From NCBI GenBank assembly GCA_029777945.1, contig JAKORG010000083.1, forward strand, positions 1 to 64,000: 64,000 nucleotides of DNA, read 5' to 3'. Source of the stretch: Deltaproteobacteria bacterium (GTDB lineage Bacteria; Desulfobacterota; Syntrophorhabdia; Syntrophorhabdales; Syntrophorhabdaceae). The notes below the pieces were generated by a model. The model was given only the letters and a program-made list of their open reading frames with translations, searched no databases and was not told the origin of the DNA. Both the position numbers and the translations under genes were made by a program. Positions 52,001 through 59,404 of this stretch are shown in pieces (the stretch's first letter is position 1; each line of letters starts with the position of its first letter).

Positions 52001-52442
52001 AAACCTCGCACGATTTAGGGATAAATGGAAGGCCATCTCTCCAATGGATGAAGAATCTATGTATCATTACATTTTATCCCATAGTTCCCTTATAGATAAA
52101 GAGGCCGTCCCCACAAAACAAAACGAGATACACCATCTTATCTGGACCTTTGATGAAAAGACAATAAAAGATATCATAGGATTTTATTTAAAAGGTGATC
52201 TTCATAAAAAGATGCCCTTAATTATTGCCAGTAATGGACAGAATTTAGAAAAAGAGGCACAGCTTTTACAGGATGCATATCCAGATGGAGAGCTTGAGGA
52301 AAAAGGGGACATCACACTTTTTGACGGGGGTCTAAAAGAACTATTAAGTCAGATAGAAAAGGAAAAAAGACTGTTTATATACTCTTTTAAAAGTAGTATC
52401 TCCCAAGATGTCATAAAATCAGAGTCCATGCTTTTAGTATAG
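49005..52442 (+). CDS. Triple glycosyltransferase (GT2-GT4-GT2)
   Basis: This 1145-residue protein has an N-terminal GT2 (LISVIIPTYNRADLLRSSLE, VIVVNDGSTDST, FFDDDD metal motif). A GT4-type domain spans about 355-720 (KILVIDHFLPMFDRASGSLR, FVGNFNHPPNRDAVFFFCKE, APLRYGAGMKGKIGEALSWG) and a second GT2 about 755-1030 (SIIIPVKDNWDYTKACLESV, GFAGGCNGGALVSSGDYLVF). The last ~110 residues are of unknown fold. It could add several sugars in sequence. It follows the giant gene by 6 bases and ends the operon; the stop is TAG. Confidence 0.85.
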   Translation: MRSQNPLISVIIPTYNRADLLRSSLESLLRQKLSKSAFEVIVVNDGSTDSTEDICQSFRQLMDIKHVYQRNSGISAAKNLGILLSRAPFLLFFDDDDIAENDLLAQHARFHMQYKDENIACLGFTTWHPSLNVTPVMEYITEIGQFLFSYKSLKHGQELDFTYFWGGRTSCKRSFLVKHGIFNQDFTSIIEDIELGYRLSKFGLKVIFNKDAKSYMIRPITYDQFCARCERTGNALYLFSTLHPDPVVQKYCIRPMAEKKWGQIREQIEQVVDKVHEIESHLFSHDVSETQRRLLLDELYKLYEWSFTAFKIKGIINARESKKHIIDHIDRGSISEKDVSLYKEKWKSLPHESRLKILVIDHFLPMFDRASGSLRLFNIIKALKTLKNHVTFLALNNDFESTYRPILEDLGVETYTLQNLVTQGKNRIKEWLETSEFEWAIIEFWKTGQTWIPVIRNITPHTKIIVDSVDIHFVREIREAELANDRELLRKAFKNKKEEIDTYRLADRVWVVTDKDKEAVEQFLPGIPIDIIPNIHERIQINKIFEDTSDLLFVGNFNHPPNRDAVFFFCKEIFPLIKKELRDVKLYIVGNNPQDDIRSLTCDDIIITGYVEDLSPYLSKSRISVAPLRYGAGMKGKIGEALSWGLPVVTSSIGAEGMGLIDGIHVQIADNPHEFAEKVIRLYKDKELWLKLSEEGKKFIEENYSSEAVEKRLKEVFSETNAQEKIFSEVVQDTKVDKKCVFVARLEAIDFPEPNFKDILTSIIIPVKDNWDYTKACLESVVRYTDVPYEIVIVDNGSEEPIFQYVKRWKDRNEKIPVRYLRFNENKGFAGGCNGGALVSSGDYLVFLNNDTLVTPSWLKGLLKPIISDNSIGITGPVSNYVNGGQRIKDCPIAFKSPANIDFGKLVAYASSISNKNSNTYMFTEVVMGLCLAIKKELFDGIGGFDEMFYPGNFEDADLSMRIHRMGLKPVICMDVFVYHFGNKTFGSKETDYKDAYKKNLARFRDKWKAISPMDEESMYHYILSHSSLIDKEAVPTKQNEIHHLIWTFDEKTIKDIIGFYLKGDLHKKMPLIIASNGQNLEKEAQLLQDAYPDGELEEKGDITLFDGGLKELLSQIEKEKRLFIYSFKSSISQDVIKSESMLLV

Positions 52443-52527
52443 CCTTAGTTTTTGTCCTGGAATACCAAATTGATTTTGCTCGAACATTTTACATACTTAT
52501 TTTCTTTCAATTTTTTATTGATAATCA

Positions 52528-52556
52528 AGCAGATGGTCCTTATAAGGCCATCCGCT
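52528..52556. terminator. Hairpin between the converging glycosyltransferase and FecR genes
   Basis: AGCAGATGGTCCT (52528-52540) pairs imperfectly with AGGCCATCCGCT (52545-52556). It lies between two converging genes and may end transcription from both sides; T-runs are weak. The rest of the 149-base gap shows nothing else. Confidence 0.4.
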
Positions 52557-52591
52557 ATAGATTATAAGTAATCTTTTTTGAAAACGACCTT

Positions 52592-53464
52592 TTAATGGTG
52601 GGCCGGCGTTGTATGGGTTGTGGTAGTGCCAGTTGAACCTGTTGCAGCTACTATACCTGCTGCAATTGCTGCAGCACCAGCTACGCCTGCTGCAACAGTC
52701 CCTGCACCAATACCTGCTGCAGTTGCTGTGCCGGCTGTTGTCCCTGCCGCGCCTGCTGCACCTGTTGTAGCCGTGCCTGTAGTTGTTGTCCCAGTGGTTG
52801 CTGCACCTGGGGCTGCAGCACCTGGTTGAAATACAACTAAATTCCACTGATTCATAATACCCTGAAGGGCTGCTGCTGAAAATGGAACTGGGACTGTAGG
52901 TATGGCACCTGCAAGGACAGTTGTAAAATTACCTGCAGTAACTGTCACAACCTGTGTGGGAAAAGCAGGGTTAAAAACAGATACTGACTGCGATATGGCA
53001 TAGATGGTAGTGCCAGGGTTATCAGTAACAACGGTCAACCATTCAGTGCCCCTTGCACCTGCTACTGCCGTTGGGGTGCGAACCTCAAATTTTGAATCGG
53101 GGTCTAAAAACTTCTCTACCTTTGTGTGTAGTGCCCCTGTTCTTAAAGATACAATGCTTTGTCTTTTGTTTTTTTCAAGAAGATACTCTGTAATCTCAAC
53201 CTTAGAGTTGTGTCCTATATTTAATAAGCTATCATCTGTTAACAAAAGCCTTGCCCTTGATAAATTTCCTGTGGTAACAAAATCCTTTGTCTTAACATTA
53301 TCATTTACATTAGGTTTTAATTTTGCCTTTTCCCTTTCTAATGTTACATCACCTCTTATATCAGCAAATTTTCCAATTGTCTCTGCAAAAATGGGTAAAG
53401 GTAATGCCAACTGGATAACTATAAATAATATAAAAAAATACCTTAAAGATGATAAAATTTTCAT
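52592..53464 (-). CDS. Secreted FecR-domain protein with Ala/Gly/Thr low-complexity tail
   Basis: This 290-residue protein has a signal peptide (about 1-27, ending IFAET) and a FecR domain: IGKFADIRGDVTLEREKAKL, NVKTKDFVTTGNLSRARLLL, TDDSLLNIGHNSKVEI and FEVRTPTAVAGARGTEW. After a short beta-rich part, residues ~215-290 are almost only A, G, T, V and I (GTTTTGTATTGAAGAAG and similar), ending in a His-rich tip. It is probably periplasmic or surface-exposed. FecR domains here are not necessarily sigma-factor regulators, since no ECF sigma gene is adjacent. The tail could be a hydrophobic or aggregation-prone anchor. Confidence 0.82.
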   Translation of the reverse strand: MKILSSLRYFFILFIVIQLALPLPIFAETIGKFADIRGDVTLEREKAKLKPNVNDNVKTKDFVTTGNLSRARLLLTDDSLLNIGHNSKVEITEYLLEKNKRQSIVSLRTGALHTKVEKFLDPDSKFEVRTPTAVAGARGTEWLTVVTDNPGTTIYAISQSVSVFNPAFPTQVVTVTAGNFTTVLAGAIPTVPVPFSAAALQGIMNQWNLVVFQPGAAAPGAATTGTTTTGTATTGAAGAAGTTAGTATAAGIGAGTVAAGVAGAAAIAAGIVAATGSTGTTTTHTTPAHH

Positions 53465-53617
53465 TAGAACCCCTCCCTTTTTAAATTTAAAACATTAAAA
53501 ATTATTTTTTTGTCAATATTTATTTTATAAATAATTTTTATTAAAATCACTTTAAAAATTTGTATATAAAAAAGTTATTTTAAAGAGATTAGTGGCATTA
53601 TTTAAAAGGAACAGCCG

Positions 53618-53782
53618 ATGAATTTTCTGATAAAATAGACGACGGAATATTGTATTCAGGCATTAAAGAAATGTGCCTCAAAGAAAGGTGTAGATTTTAT
53701 AGAAGAAGTTACACGCAGGGATATTTTATAGATAGTCTTTGATGCTTTTCACCTATTTAAAAGAAAAATTTTATCCTTTTAA
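53618..53782 (+). other. Short open frame crossed by two TAG codons, or a gene remnant
   Basis: From ATG 53618 to TAA 53782 one frame is interrupted only by TAG at 53636 and 53729. The middle reads like protein (ALKKCASKKGVDFIEEVTRR, then IVFDAFHLFKR). There is no clear ribosome site and no family is recognised. It may be a decayed gene, or chance in AT-rich sequence. It occupies part of the 423-base gap between the FecR gene and the SRP RNA; the rest of the gap upstream is AT-rich with nothing clear. Confidence 0.25.
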
Positions 53783-53822
53783 AAAGGTCAAAATGGGGCT
53801 ATGGAAGTAAGACCAATTTAGG

Positions 53823-53851
53823 TTGACAACCAGACCAAAAAAATATATAAA
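53823..53851 (+). promoter_or_regulatory. Sigma-70-type promoter of the SRP RNA gene
   Basis: TTGACA (53823-53828) and TATAAA (53846-53851) are separated by 17 bases. Transcription would start about 30 bases before the mature RNA 5' end. Confidence 0.6.
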
Positions 53852-53887
53852 AACTTTAAATAAAATCGGATAAAAGGTAATTATTCG

Positions 53888-53979
53888 CCAGGCCCTGCGC
53901 AATGTGGAGGCTACAAACCCCGTCAGGTTCGGAAGAAAGCAGCGGTAGTAGTTTTCCCATGTGCCGCAGCAAGCCTGGC
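53888..53979 (+). ncRNA. ffs: Signal recognition particle RNA (4.5S-type)
   Basis: The 92-base RNA has complementary ends (GCCAGGC at 53888 and GCCTGGC at 53973-53979) and the universal apical segment GTCAGGTTCGGAAGAAAGCA with the GGAA-type tetraloop and symmetric loop that bind Ffh. The small bacterial form has no Alu domain. It precedes dnaX, a common arrangement. Confidence 0.95.
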
Positions 53980-54011
53980 TTTTATTAAAAGAATATAGAG
54001 AAAAAATTAAA

Positions 54012-55502
54012 ATGGCTTACACAGTAATAGCAAGGAGATGGCGTCCTAAGAGATTTGAAGATGTGGTGGGACAGACCCATATCACCACCACAATAAAAAA
54101 CTCCATTAAATCGAACAGGATCGCCCATGCATATCTTTTTACAGGTCCAAGGGGTGTGGGAAAAACCTCTCTGGCAAGAATCTTTGCAAAGGCACTAAAC
54201 TGCAAGGATGGTCCGAGGGAAGAGCCATGCGGCGTGTGTGAAAATTGTAAATCCATTGATAATAATAGTTTTGTTGATATTATAGAAATAGATGCTGCAT
54301 CGGCAAGAAAGATAGAGGATATAAGAGAGCTTACAGAAACTGTGAAGTATATGCCCATGAGGGGCAAGTATAAGGTCTACATCCTCGATGAGGCACACAT
54401 GCTTACAACTGAGGCAAGAAATGCATTTCTTAAGACCCTTGAAGAGCCACCGGGACACAATATCTTTATCCTTGCAACAACAGAGGTGCATAAGATTCCC
54501 TATACGATAATGTCGCGTTGTCAGAGGTTCGATTTTAAGAGGATTACAGAAAAGGATATTGTGGAGCAGTTAAAAAGGATATGTGATGCAGAAGGTATCG
54601 GGTATGAAGTGACTGCCCTTGAACATATAGCCACAGAGGCAGATGGAAGTTTAAGAGATGCAGAATCACTCCTCGACCAGATAATATCATACTGTGGAGA
54701 CTATATACACGAAAGGGATGTGATAAACATAATCGGTATCATAGAAAAGGACGTAATATACAGGATTGTAGAATCAATTTTTAAAAATAATATAAAAAAA
54801 GGTTTCGAAGAACTGGAGGCAATCATAGATGAAGGTTATGATATAACCCAGATATACAATGGTATCGTGTCCTTTTTCAGAAATCTTATGCTTATTAAGG
54901 CCTGTGGAGAAATCCCTCCTTTTGTCTCCATAGGAGAAAATGAAAGGGAAAGGTTTTTAGACTTAGCAGGTTTAATCGATTATATTATGTTACAGGAAAT
55001 ATTAAATGAACTTTTTACTGCTTCAGATAACCTGAAAGGTCCCTTTGCAAGACTTTCTTTAGAGATTCTATTTATCAATCTTTTTAATAAAATAAATAGA
55101 CTGGAAAAAAAAGAAGAAGCAGTAAAAGAGGCTTATAACACTCATGAAATCTATAAATCCCAGAAAAGGATTGAGGCAGATAAAGAGGATCTTTATGAGG
55201 AAGGTTTGAAGAATACAAAGGATTTAAAGGGGTTTATAAGATATGCAAAGGAAAAAAAGCCTTTTATCGGTGCCATGTTTGAAAATATCAAATTATTGAT
55301 GGAGGAAGATATTATTAAAATATTTCTTGATGGAAACCACACCTTTGTAAAGGAAGACAAAAATACAAAGGATGATATAAAGAGACTGGCCTGTGATTTC
55401 TTTAAAAGAGATATTGAAATAATGTTTTTTGAGCCGCAAGAGAAAAAAAACGAAGATATTTACGATTATGTGAAAGAGGCTGAGTCTATATTTAGTTCTT
55501 AA
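54012..55502 (+). CDS. dnaX: DnaX, DNA polymerase III gamma/tau subunit
   Basis: This clamp-loader ATPase has about 496 residues. Motifs: YTVIARRWRPKRFEDVVGQT, Walker A GPRGVGKTSLARIFAKALNC, a zinc site around CGVCENC, the DEAH box (YILDEAHMLT), an EEPP motif and sensor 1 ATTEVHKIPYTIMSRCQRFD. ATG 54012 lies just after the SRP RNA and begins at the family's conserved start. A run of eight A before G (55105-55113) may cause a -1 frameshift making a shorter gamma form. Confidence 0.96.
   Translation: MAYTVIARRWRPKRFEDVVGQTHITTTIKNSIKSNRIAHAYLFTGPRGVGKTSLARIFAKALNCKDGPREEPCGVCENCKSIDNNSFVDIIEIDAASARKIEDIRELTETVKYMPMRGKYKVYILDEAHMLTTEARNAFLKTLEEPPGHNIFILATTEVHKIPYTIMSRCQRFDFKRITEKDIVEQLKRICDAEGIGYEVTALEHIATEADGSLRDAESLLDQIISYCGDYIHERDVINIIGIIEKDVIYRIVESIFKNNIKKGFEELEAIIDEGYDITQIYNGIVSFFRNLMLIKACGEIPPFVSIGENERERFLDLAGLIDYIMLQEILNELFTASDNLKGPFARLSLEILFINLFNKINRLEKKEEAVKEAYNTHEIYKSQKRIEADKEDLYEEGLKNTKDLKGFIRYAKEKKPFIGAMFENIKLLMEEDIIKIFLDGNHTFVKEDKNTKDDIKRLACDFFKRDIEIMFFEPQEKKNEDIYDYVKEAESIFSS
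55106..55112 (+). promoter_or_regulatory. Possible -1 frameshift site in dnaX
   Basis: The zero-frame heptamer A-AAA-AAA is part of an A8 run followed by G. A -1 slip would reach TAA (55136-55138) after eight more codons, giving a gamma-like product of about 374 residues that ends after the clamp-loader domains. No clear stimulatory hairpin or upstream ribosome-like site was seen. Confidence 0.45.
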
Positions 55503-55521
55503 TTTAAAGGAGGAGATTAAT

Positions 55522-55842
55522 ATGTCAAAGAATCTAAGCCAATTGTTAGGTCAGGCAAAAAAGATTCAAGAAAAACTCCAGAAGATGCAGGAAGAAATAG
55601 GGAAAAAGACTGTGGAGGCACAAAGCGGTGGTGGTATGGTGAGCTGTGTTGTCAATGGCAAACAGGAGGTGATTAGTATCAAGATATCCAATGAAATATG
55701 GGAAGAAAGGGATAAAGAACTCCTTGAGGATTTAATAATTGCAGCAGTCAACGAAGGGCTTAACAAATCAAGGGATATGCTACAGGAAGAGATGGCAAAG
55801 ATAACTGGTCTTGCTGGAATGCCATTGCCTTTTGGAATGTAG
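55522..55842 (+). CDS. ybaB: YbaB/EbfC nucleoid-associated protein
   Basis: This 106-residue protein has the family pattern: LSQLLGQAKKIQEKLQKMQE, VEAQSGGGMVSCVVNGKQEV, ISIKISNEIW and DLIIAAVNEGLNKSRDMLQE. It forms DNA-binding dimers. The dnaX-ybaB-recR order is widely conserved. It has an AAAGGAGGAG ribosome site. The TAG stop is in frame with recR two codons later. Confidence 0.96.
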   Translation: MSKNLSQLLGQAKKIQEKLQKMQEEIGKKTVEAQSGGGMVSCVVNGKQEVISIKISNEIWEERDKELLEDLIIAAVNEGLNKSRDMLQEEMAKITGLAGMPLPFGM

Positions 55843-55845
55843 TTT

Positions 55846-56442
55846 ATGTATTATCCTGAGCCAATAGAACATCTCATTACAAATCTGACAAAGCTTCCTG
55901 GCATTGGGAGAAAAACAGCTACAAGGCTCGCCTTTTTTCTCTTGAATGCAAATAGAGATTATGTGCTGGAGCTATCAAAGAGTCTGGCAGATATAAAAGA
56001 CAGGATAAGACTATGCAGCACATGTTTTAATCTCACAGAAAAAGACCCATGTGAAATCTGCACAGATGAAAAAAGGGAGAAAGACATTCTGTGTGTTGTG
56101 GAAGAGCCTTCCCATATGATGGTTATCGAATCGTCTTATCCAAACCATTATAGATTCCACATACTCCATGGCGTTATAAATCCCTTAGAGGGCATAGGTC
56201 CCGATGATATCCGTTTAAACGAATTAAAAGAAAGGATAAAAAAGGAGCAAATAAGAGAGATTATTATTGCCACAAACCCTAATATCGAGGGGAATACAAC
56301 AGCCCATTATATCAGTGAGATTTTAAAAGGCTACAACATACGCATTACAAGAATAGCCTTCGGCATCCCCATAGGAGGAGACATTGTCTATACAGACCCA
56401 CAGACTATTAAAAGCTCTTTAGATAACAGAAAAGACCTATAG
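55846..56442 (+). CDS. recR: RecR, recombination mediator
   Basis: This 198-residue protein has the N-terminal helix-hairpin-helix (LITNLTKLPGIGRKTATRLA), a zinc finger with Cys in CSTCFNLTEKDPCEIC, a Toprim domain (ILCVVEEPSHMMVIESS) and the C-terminal TRIAFGIPIGGDIVYTDPQT. It works with RecO/RecF to load RecA. It converges on the fsa gene, whose stop lies 5 bases away. Confidence 0.97.
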   Translation: MYYPEPIEHLITNLTKLPGIGRKTATRLAFFLLNANRDYVLELSKSLADIKDRIRLCSTCFNLTEKDPCEICTDEKREKDILCVVEEPSHMMVIESSYPNHYRFHILHGVINPLEGIGPDDIRLNELKERIKKEQIREIIIATNPNIEGNTTAHYISEILKGYNIRITRIAFGIPIGGDIVYTDPQTIKSSLDNRKDL

Positions 56443-56447
56443 CGAAT

Positions 56448-57092
56448 TTATTTCTTTATACTCTCCCAGTCCTTTAGAAATTTTTCAATCCCCATATCTG
56501 TTAAAGGATGGGTTATAAGTTGTTTTAATACATTAAAGGGAATGGTTGCAATGTCTGCCCCGAGTAATGCTGCGTCCAACACATGAAGGGGATTTCTTAT
56601 GCTCGCCACAATTATCTCTGTTTCAAATCCGTAGTTGTTGAATATGGTGGTTATGTCTTCTATAATACCCATACCTCTCGATGAGATGTCGTCCAGTCTG
56701 CCAATAAAGGGGCTTACATATGTGGCACCAGCCTTTGCAGCAATCAAAGCCTGAAGGGGTTGAAATACAAGGGTAACATTTGTCTTTATGCCTTCATTTG
56801 ATAAAATCCTTACTGCCTTTATTCCATCCTCTGTCATGGGTATTTTTATAACTGCATTTTCTCCCAGGGATGACAATGCTCTTGCCTCCCTGCACATCCC
56901 CTCGGTGTCTTTTGAAATAACCTCGAGGCTTACAGGGCCACTCACTATGGACATTATTTCCTTTATAATCAAATTTGGGTCTTTCTTTTCCTTTGCAAGG
57001 AGTGTGGGGTTTGTTGTCACACCGTCCACAAGTCCCATCTCAATTCCCTTTTTTATCTCTTCTATATTTGCAGTATCAATAAAAAATTTCAT
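56448..57092 (-). CDS. fsa: Fructose-6-phosphate aldolase/transaldolase-like protein
   Basis: This 214-residue enzyme of the small transaldolase/FSA subfamily starts [20 protein letters not shown], with [16 protein letters not shown], the Schiff-base Lys region [18 protein letters not shown], and [19 protein letters not shown]. It transfers or cleaves dihydroxyacetone units in pentose or fructose phosphate metabolism; which reaction cannot be told from sequence. It follows folK on the - strand by about 20 bases, probably in one transcript. Confidence 0.93.
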   Translation of the reverse strand: MKFFIDTANIEEIKKGIEMGLVDGVTTNPTLLAKEKKDPNLIIKEIMSIVSGPVSLEVISKDTEGMCREARALSSLGENAVIKIPMTEDGIKAVRILSNEGIKTNVTLVFQPLQALIAAKAGATYVSPFIGRLDDISSRGMGIIEDITTIFNNYGFETEIIVASIRNPLHVLDAALLGADIATIPFNVLKQLITHPLTDMGIEKFLKDWESIKK

Positions 57093-57111
57093 GGCAACCT
57101 CCGAAGATTAT

Positions 57112-57615
57112 TTATGCATGTTTTTCTATTAATTCTACCCTTTGTTCATCACCAATGTCATCTAAAAAATCTTTTAATTTTCTATTAAATGATGGATGGA
57201 TAATATGAGGTTCTATTTCAATACAGGGAATTATGACAAATTTTCTCCTGTGCGCCTCTGGATGGGGTATAATCAATTTAGGGGTGTTAATGAGAAGATT
57301 ATCAAAAAAAATTATATCCAAATCAATCTCCCTTGGGCCTTTTGGTATGGTTCTTTTTCTACCCATTTCTGTTTCTATTTTAGAAAGAAATGAGAGTAAT
57401 TCAAGGGGAGAGGAACTCCATAATATATTTATTGCACAATTTATAAAGTCATCTTGAGTTATATCTGATATAGGGGATGTTTTATAAAAGGAGGATTGCT
57501 TTATAAGGCGCGCCCTCATGTCAGCCTTAATCCTTTCTATGGCTGTAATACAATTATTAAGACTATTGCTAAGGTTTGAGCCAATACTTATAAATACATT
57601 TCCTTCCATAGCCAT
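57112..57615 (-). CDS. folK: HPPK, 6-hydroxymethyl-dihydropterin pyrophosphokinase
   Basis: This 167-residue protein has FISIGSNLSNSLNNCITAIE at the start, then FYKTSPISDITQDDFINCAI, and the HPPK signature GPREIDLDIIFFDNLL with IPHPEAHRRKFVIIPCIE. It transfers pyrophosphate from ATP to the pterin in folate synthesis. The start is one of two close ATG codons. The gene is divergent from rubrerythrin. Confidence 0.94.
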   Translation of the reverse strand: MAMEGNVFISIGSNLSNSLNNCITAIERIKADMRARLIKQSSFYKTSPISDITQDDFINCAINILWSSSPLELLSFLSKIETEMGRKRTIPKGPREIDLDIIFFDNLLINTPKLIIPHPEAHRRKFVIIPCIEIEPHIIHPSFNRKLKDFLDDIGDEQRVELIEKHA

Positions 57616-57664
57616 TCAATAAACTTATCATCCCGAATTCATTGAGTCAATGTTTTTGCCTATA

Positions 57665-57693
57665 TTGACAATAAAGGAGTTCTGTATTATCCT
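57665..57693 (+). promoter_or_regulatory. Weak sigma-70-like promoter before rubrerythrin
   Basis: TTGACA (57665-57670) is followed after 17 bases by TATCCT (57688-57693). The -35 is perfect and the -10 poor. The 111-base intergenic region also serves the divergent folK gene. Confidence 0.35.
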
Positions 57694-57726
57694 CATAATC
57701 AACAACATATTCTATGGAGGTGTAAA

Positions 57727-58302
57727 ATGAAGAGTGTAAAGGGAACTGAAACTGAAAAATATCTCCTTAAGTCGTTTGCCGGCGAGTCTCAGGCGAGAAA
57801 TAGATATACATATTTTTCCTCTCAGGCAAAAAAAGAGGGTTATGAACAGATTTCCTGGATATTCGCCGATACTGCCGATAATGAAAAAGAACACGCCAAG
57901 AGATTTTTTAAATTTCTCGAAGGTGGCGATTTGGAGATAACGGCCTCTTATCCTGCAGGTAAATTAGGTAATACAATGGAAAACCTTGAAGAGGCAGCCA
58001 ACGGTGAAAATTTAGAGTGGACAAAACTCTATCCTGAAGCAGCAGAGGTTGCAAGGAAGGAAGGCTTTGAGGAGATAGCGGTGGTATTTGAAGAAATAGC
58101 AAAGGTGGAGAAGGAGCACGAAAAGAGATATCGTAAACTCCTTGAAAATGTAAAGAAAGGCACTGTTTTCAAAAGACCTACCCCTGTAAAGTGGAGATGT
58201 CGAAATTGCGGTTATGTATATGAAGGCATAGAGGCACCGGAACAATGCCCTGCCTGTGCATATCCAAGGGCATATTACGAACTTCTGGCAGAAAATTATT
58301 AG
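57727..58302 (+). CDS. rbr: Rubrerythrin
   Basis: This 191-residue protein has an N-terminal diiron ferritin-like domain (GESQARNRYTYFSSQAKKEG, ADTADNEKEHAKRFFKFLEG, IAVVFEEIAKVEKEHEKRY) and a C-terminal rubredoxin-like FeS4 site (CRNCGYVYEG, CPACAYPRAYYEL). It reduces hydrogen peroxide in anaerobes. It has a GGAGGTG ribosome site and stands alone between divergent folK and the downstream nitrilase-family gene. Confidence 0.97.
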   Translation: MKSVKGTETEKYLLKSFAGESQARNRYTYFSSQAKKEGYEQISWIFADTADNEKEHAKRFFKFLEGGDLEITASYPAGKLGNTMENLEEAANGENLEWTKLYPEAAEVARKEGFEEIAVVFEEIAKVEKEHEKRYRKLLENVKKGTVFKRPTPVKWRCRNCGYVYEGIEAPEQCPACAYPRAYYELLAENY

Positions 58303-58404
58303 TTTTTATTAGTTATTTCAAGTTATTGTTTTTTGTTTTTCCTTGAAATGATGTGCTCAATTTGTTAACTTAGCCGTAAAAATTGAGATTGCCAAGAGAG
58401 GGCT

Positions 58405-59232
58405 GTGAAGATAGCGGGAATACAGTTTGCATGTTCAACGGATAAGAAGACCAATACAGAAAAGGCCCTTGAGGTTTTAGAAATTGCTGCAAGAGAAGGG
58501 GCAAAAATTATATGCTTTCAAGAACTCTTTAACCAGTATTGGTTTCCAAAGGATAGGAACGAAAATGCCTTTAGTCTTGCCGATACCTTAAAGGGTGATG
58601 TAGTAGAGGCATTTAGGGAAAAGGCAAAAAAACATAATGTGATAGTTATACTGCCCATATTCGAAAGGCACCGCACACGATATTTTAACAGTTGTGTTAT
58701 AATAGGTAATGATGGAAAAGTCATGGGTGTATACAGAAAGATTCATGTTCCCGATATACCTTTATGGGAAGAGAAATACTATTTCAGCGTGGGAGATAAA
58801 GGCATACCTGTTTTCGCCACTGATTACGGAAAGATAGGTATTCAAATATCCTGGGATAACCTGTATCCAGAAGCAACGAGGGTGCTTGCCTTAAACGGTG
58901 CGGAAATCGTGTTTTCTCCTACTTCATGTGCATTCAAGTCACAGCACCTATGGCAGTCTGTAATTTCCGGTAATGCCATAACAAACTGCATATTTATCAT
59001 GAGGGTAAACAGGGTAGGTAGTGAAGAGCTTCATGATTTCTATGGCATGAGCTTTTGTGTTAATCCTGAAGGTGAATTGATAGGGGGCCCCACAGGAAGA
59101 AACGATAGCATCCTCCTTGCTGATATAGATTTCGATTATCTAAAGGAGATAAGAAGGGAGTGGCCGATTTTGAAAGGCAGGATGCCCCAGTTTTATAAAG
59201 ATTTAATTAAGGAGAATGGTCATGACCGATGA
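58405..59232 (+). CDS. Nitrilase-superfamily protein with catalytic Cys replaced by Ser
   Basis: This 275-residue protein resembles N-carbamoylputrescine amidase-type carbon-nitrogen hydrolases. The triad Glu (E40, FQELF) and Lys (K112, YRKIHVPD) are present. The position of the catalytic Cys, normally in a CWD(N/Q)-PE motif, reads S149 in IGIQISWDNLYPEATR (TCC at 58849-58851). As read, it should not form the usual thioester, so it may be a pseudoenzyme, have changed chemistry, or carry an error. The start is GTG 58405 after a GAGAGGG site. It overlaps the next small gene. Confidence 0.85.
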   Translation: MKIAGIQFACSTDKKTNTEKALEVLEIAAREGAKIICFQELFNQYWFPKDRNENAFSLADTLKGDVVEAFREKAKKHNVIVILPIFERHRTRYFNSCVIIGNDGKVMGVYRKIHVPDIPLWEEKYYFSVGDKGIPVFATDYGKIGIQISWDNLYPEATRVLALNGAEIVFSPTSCAFKSQHLWQSVISGNAITNCIFIMRVNRVGSEELHDFYGMSFCVNPEGELIGGPTGRNDSILLADIDFDYLKEIRREWPILKGRMPQFYKDLIKENGHDR

Positions 59233-59404
59233 GGTAACATTGTGTGTGGTATGTGCGTGGAGAAAAGACTGTCAAAAAAAGTTTTCCACAAGCAGTGATA
59301 TAAAGTTGAGATGTCCTGACTTTACAAGGGATCTGTCTATTAAAAACCTGGAGAAGGAAAGTGATAAGGAAGAGGATACAGGAGCTAATAAAGGAGGCCA
59401 TTAA
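59222..59404 (+). CDS. Small four-Cys protein of unknown function
   Basis: This protein of about 60 residues has Cys in CVVCAWRKDCQKKF and a further Cys in RCPDFTRDLSI. Four cysteines could bind metal or FeS. The ATG at 59222 has an AAGGAG site 7 bases upstream. It overlaps the nitrilase-family gene end and runs into argS (which starts at 59361), so all three are translationally linked. No family name is assigned. Confidence 0.7.
   Translation: MTDEVTLCVVCAWRKDCQKKFSTSSDIKLRCPDFTRDLSIKNLEKESDKEEDTGANKGGH

Noticed and set aside
52620-53498. Pro/Ala/Val-rich and other + strand frames opposite the FecR gene
   Set aside because: They are shadows of the FecR coding strand and its repetitive tail; the - strand frame has a signal peptide and a real domain.
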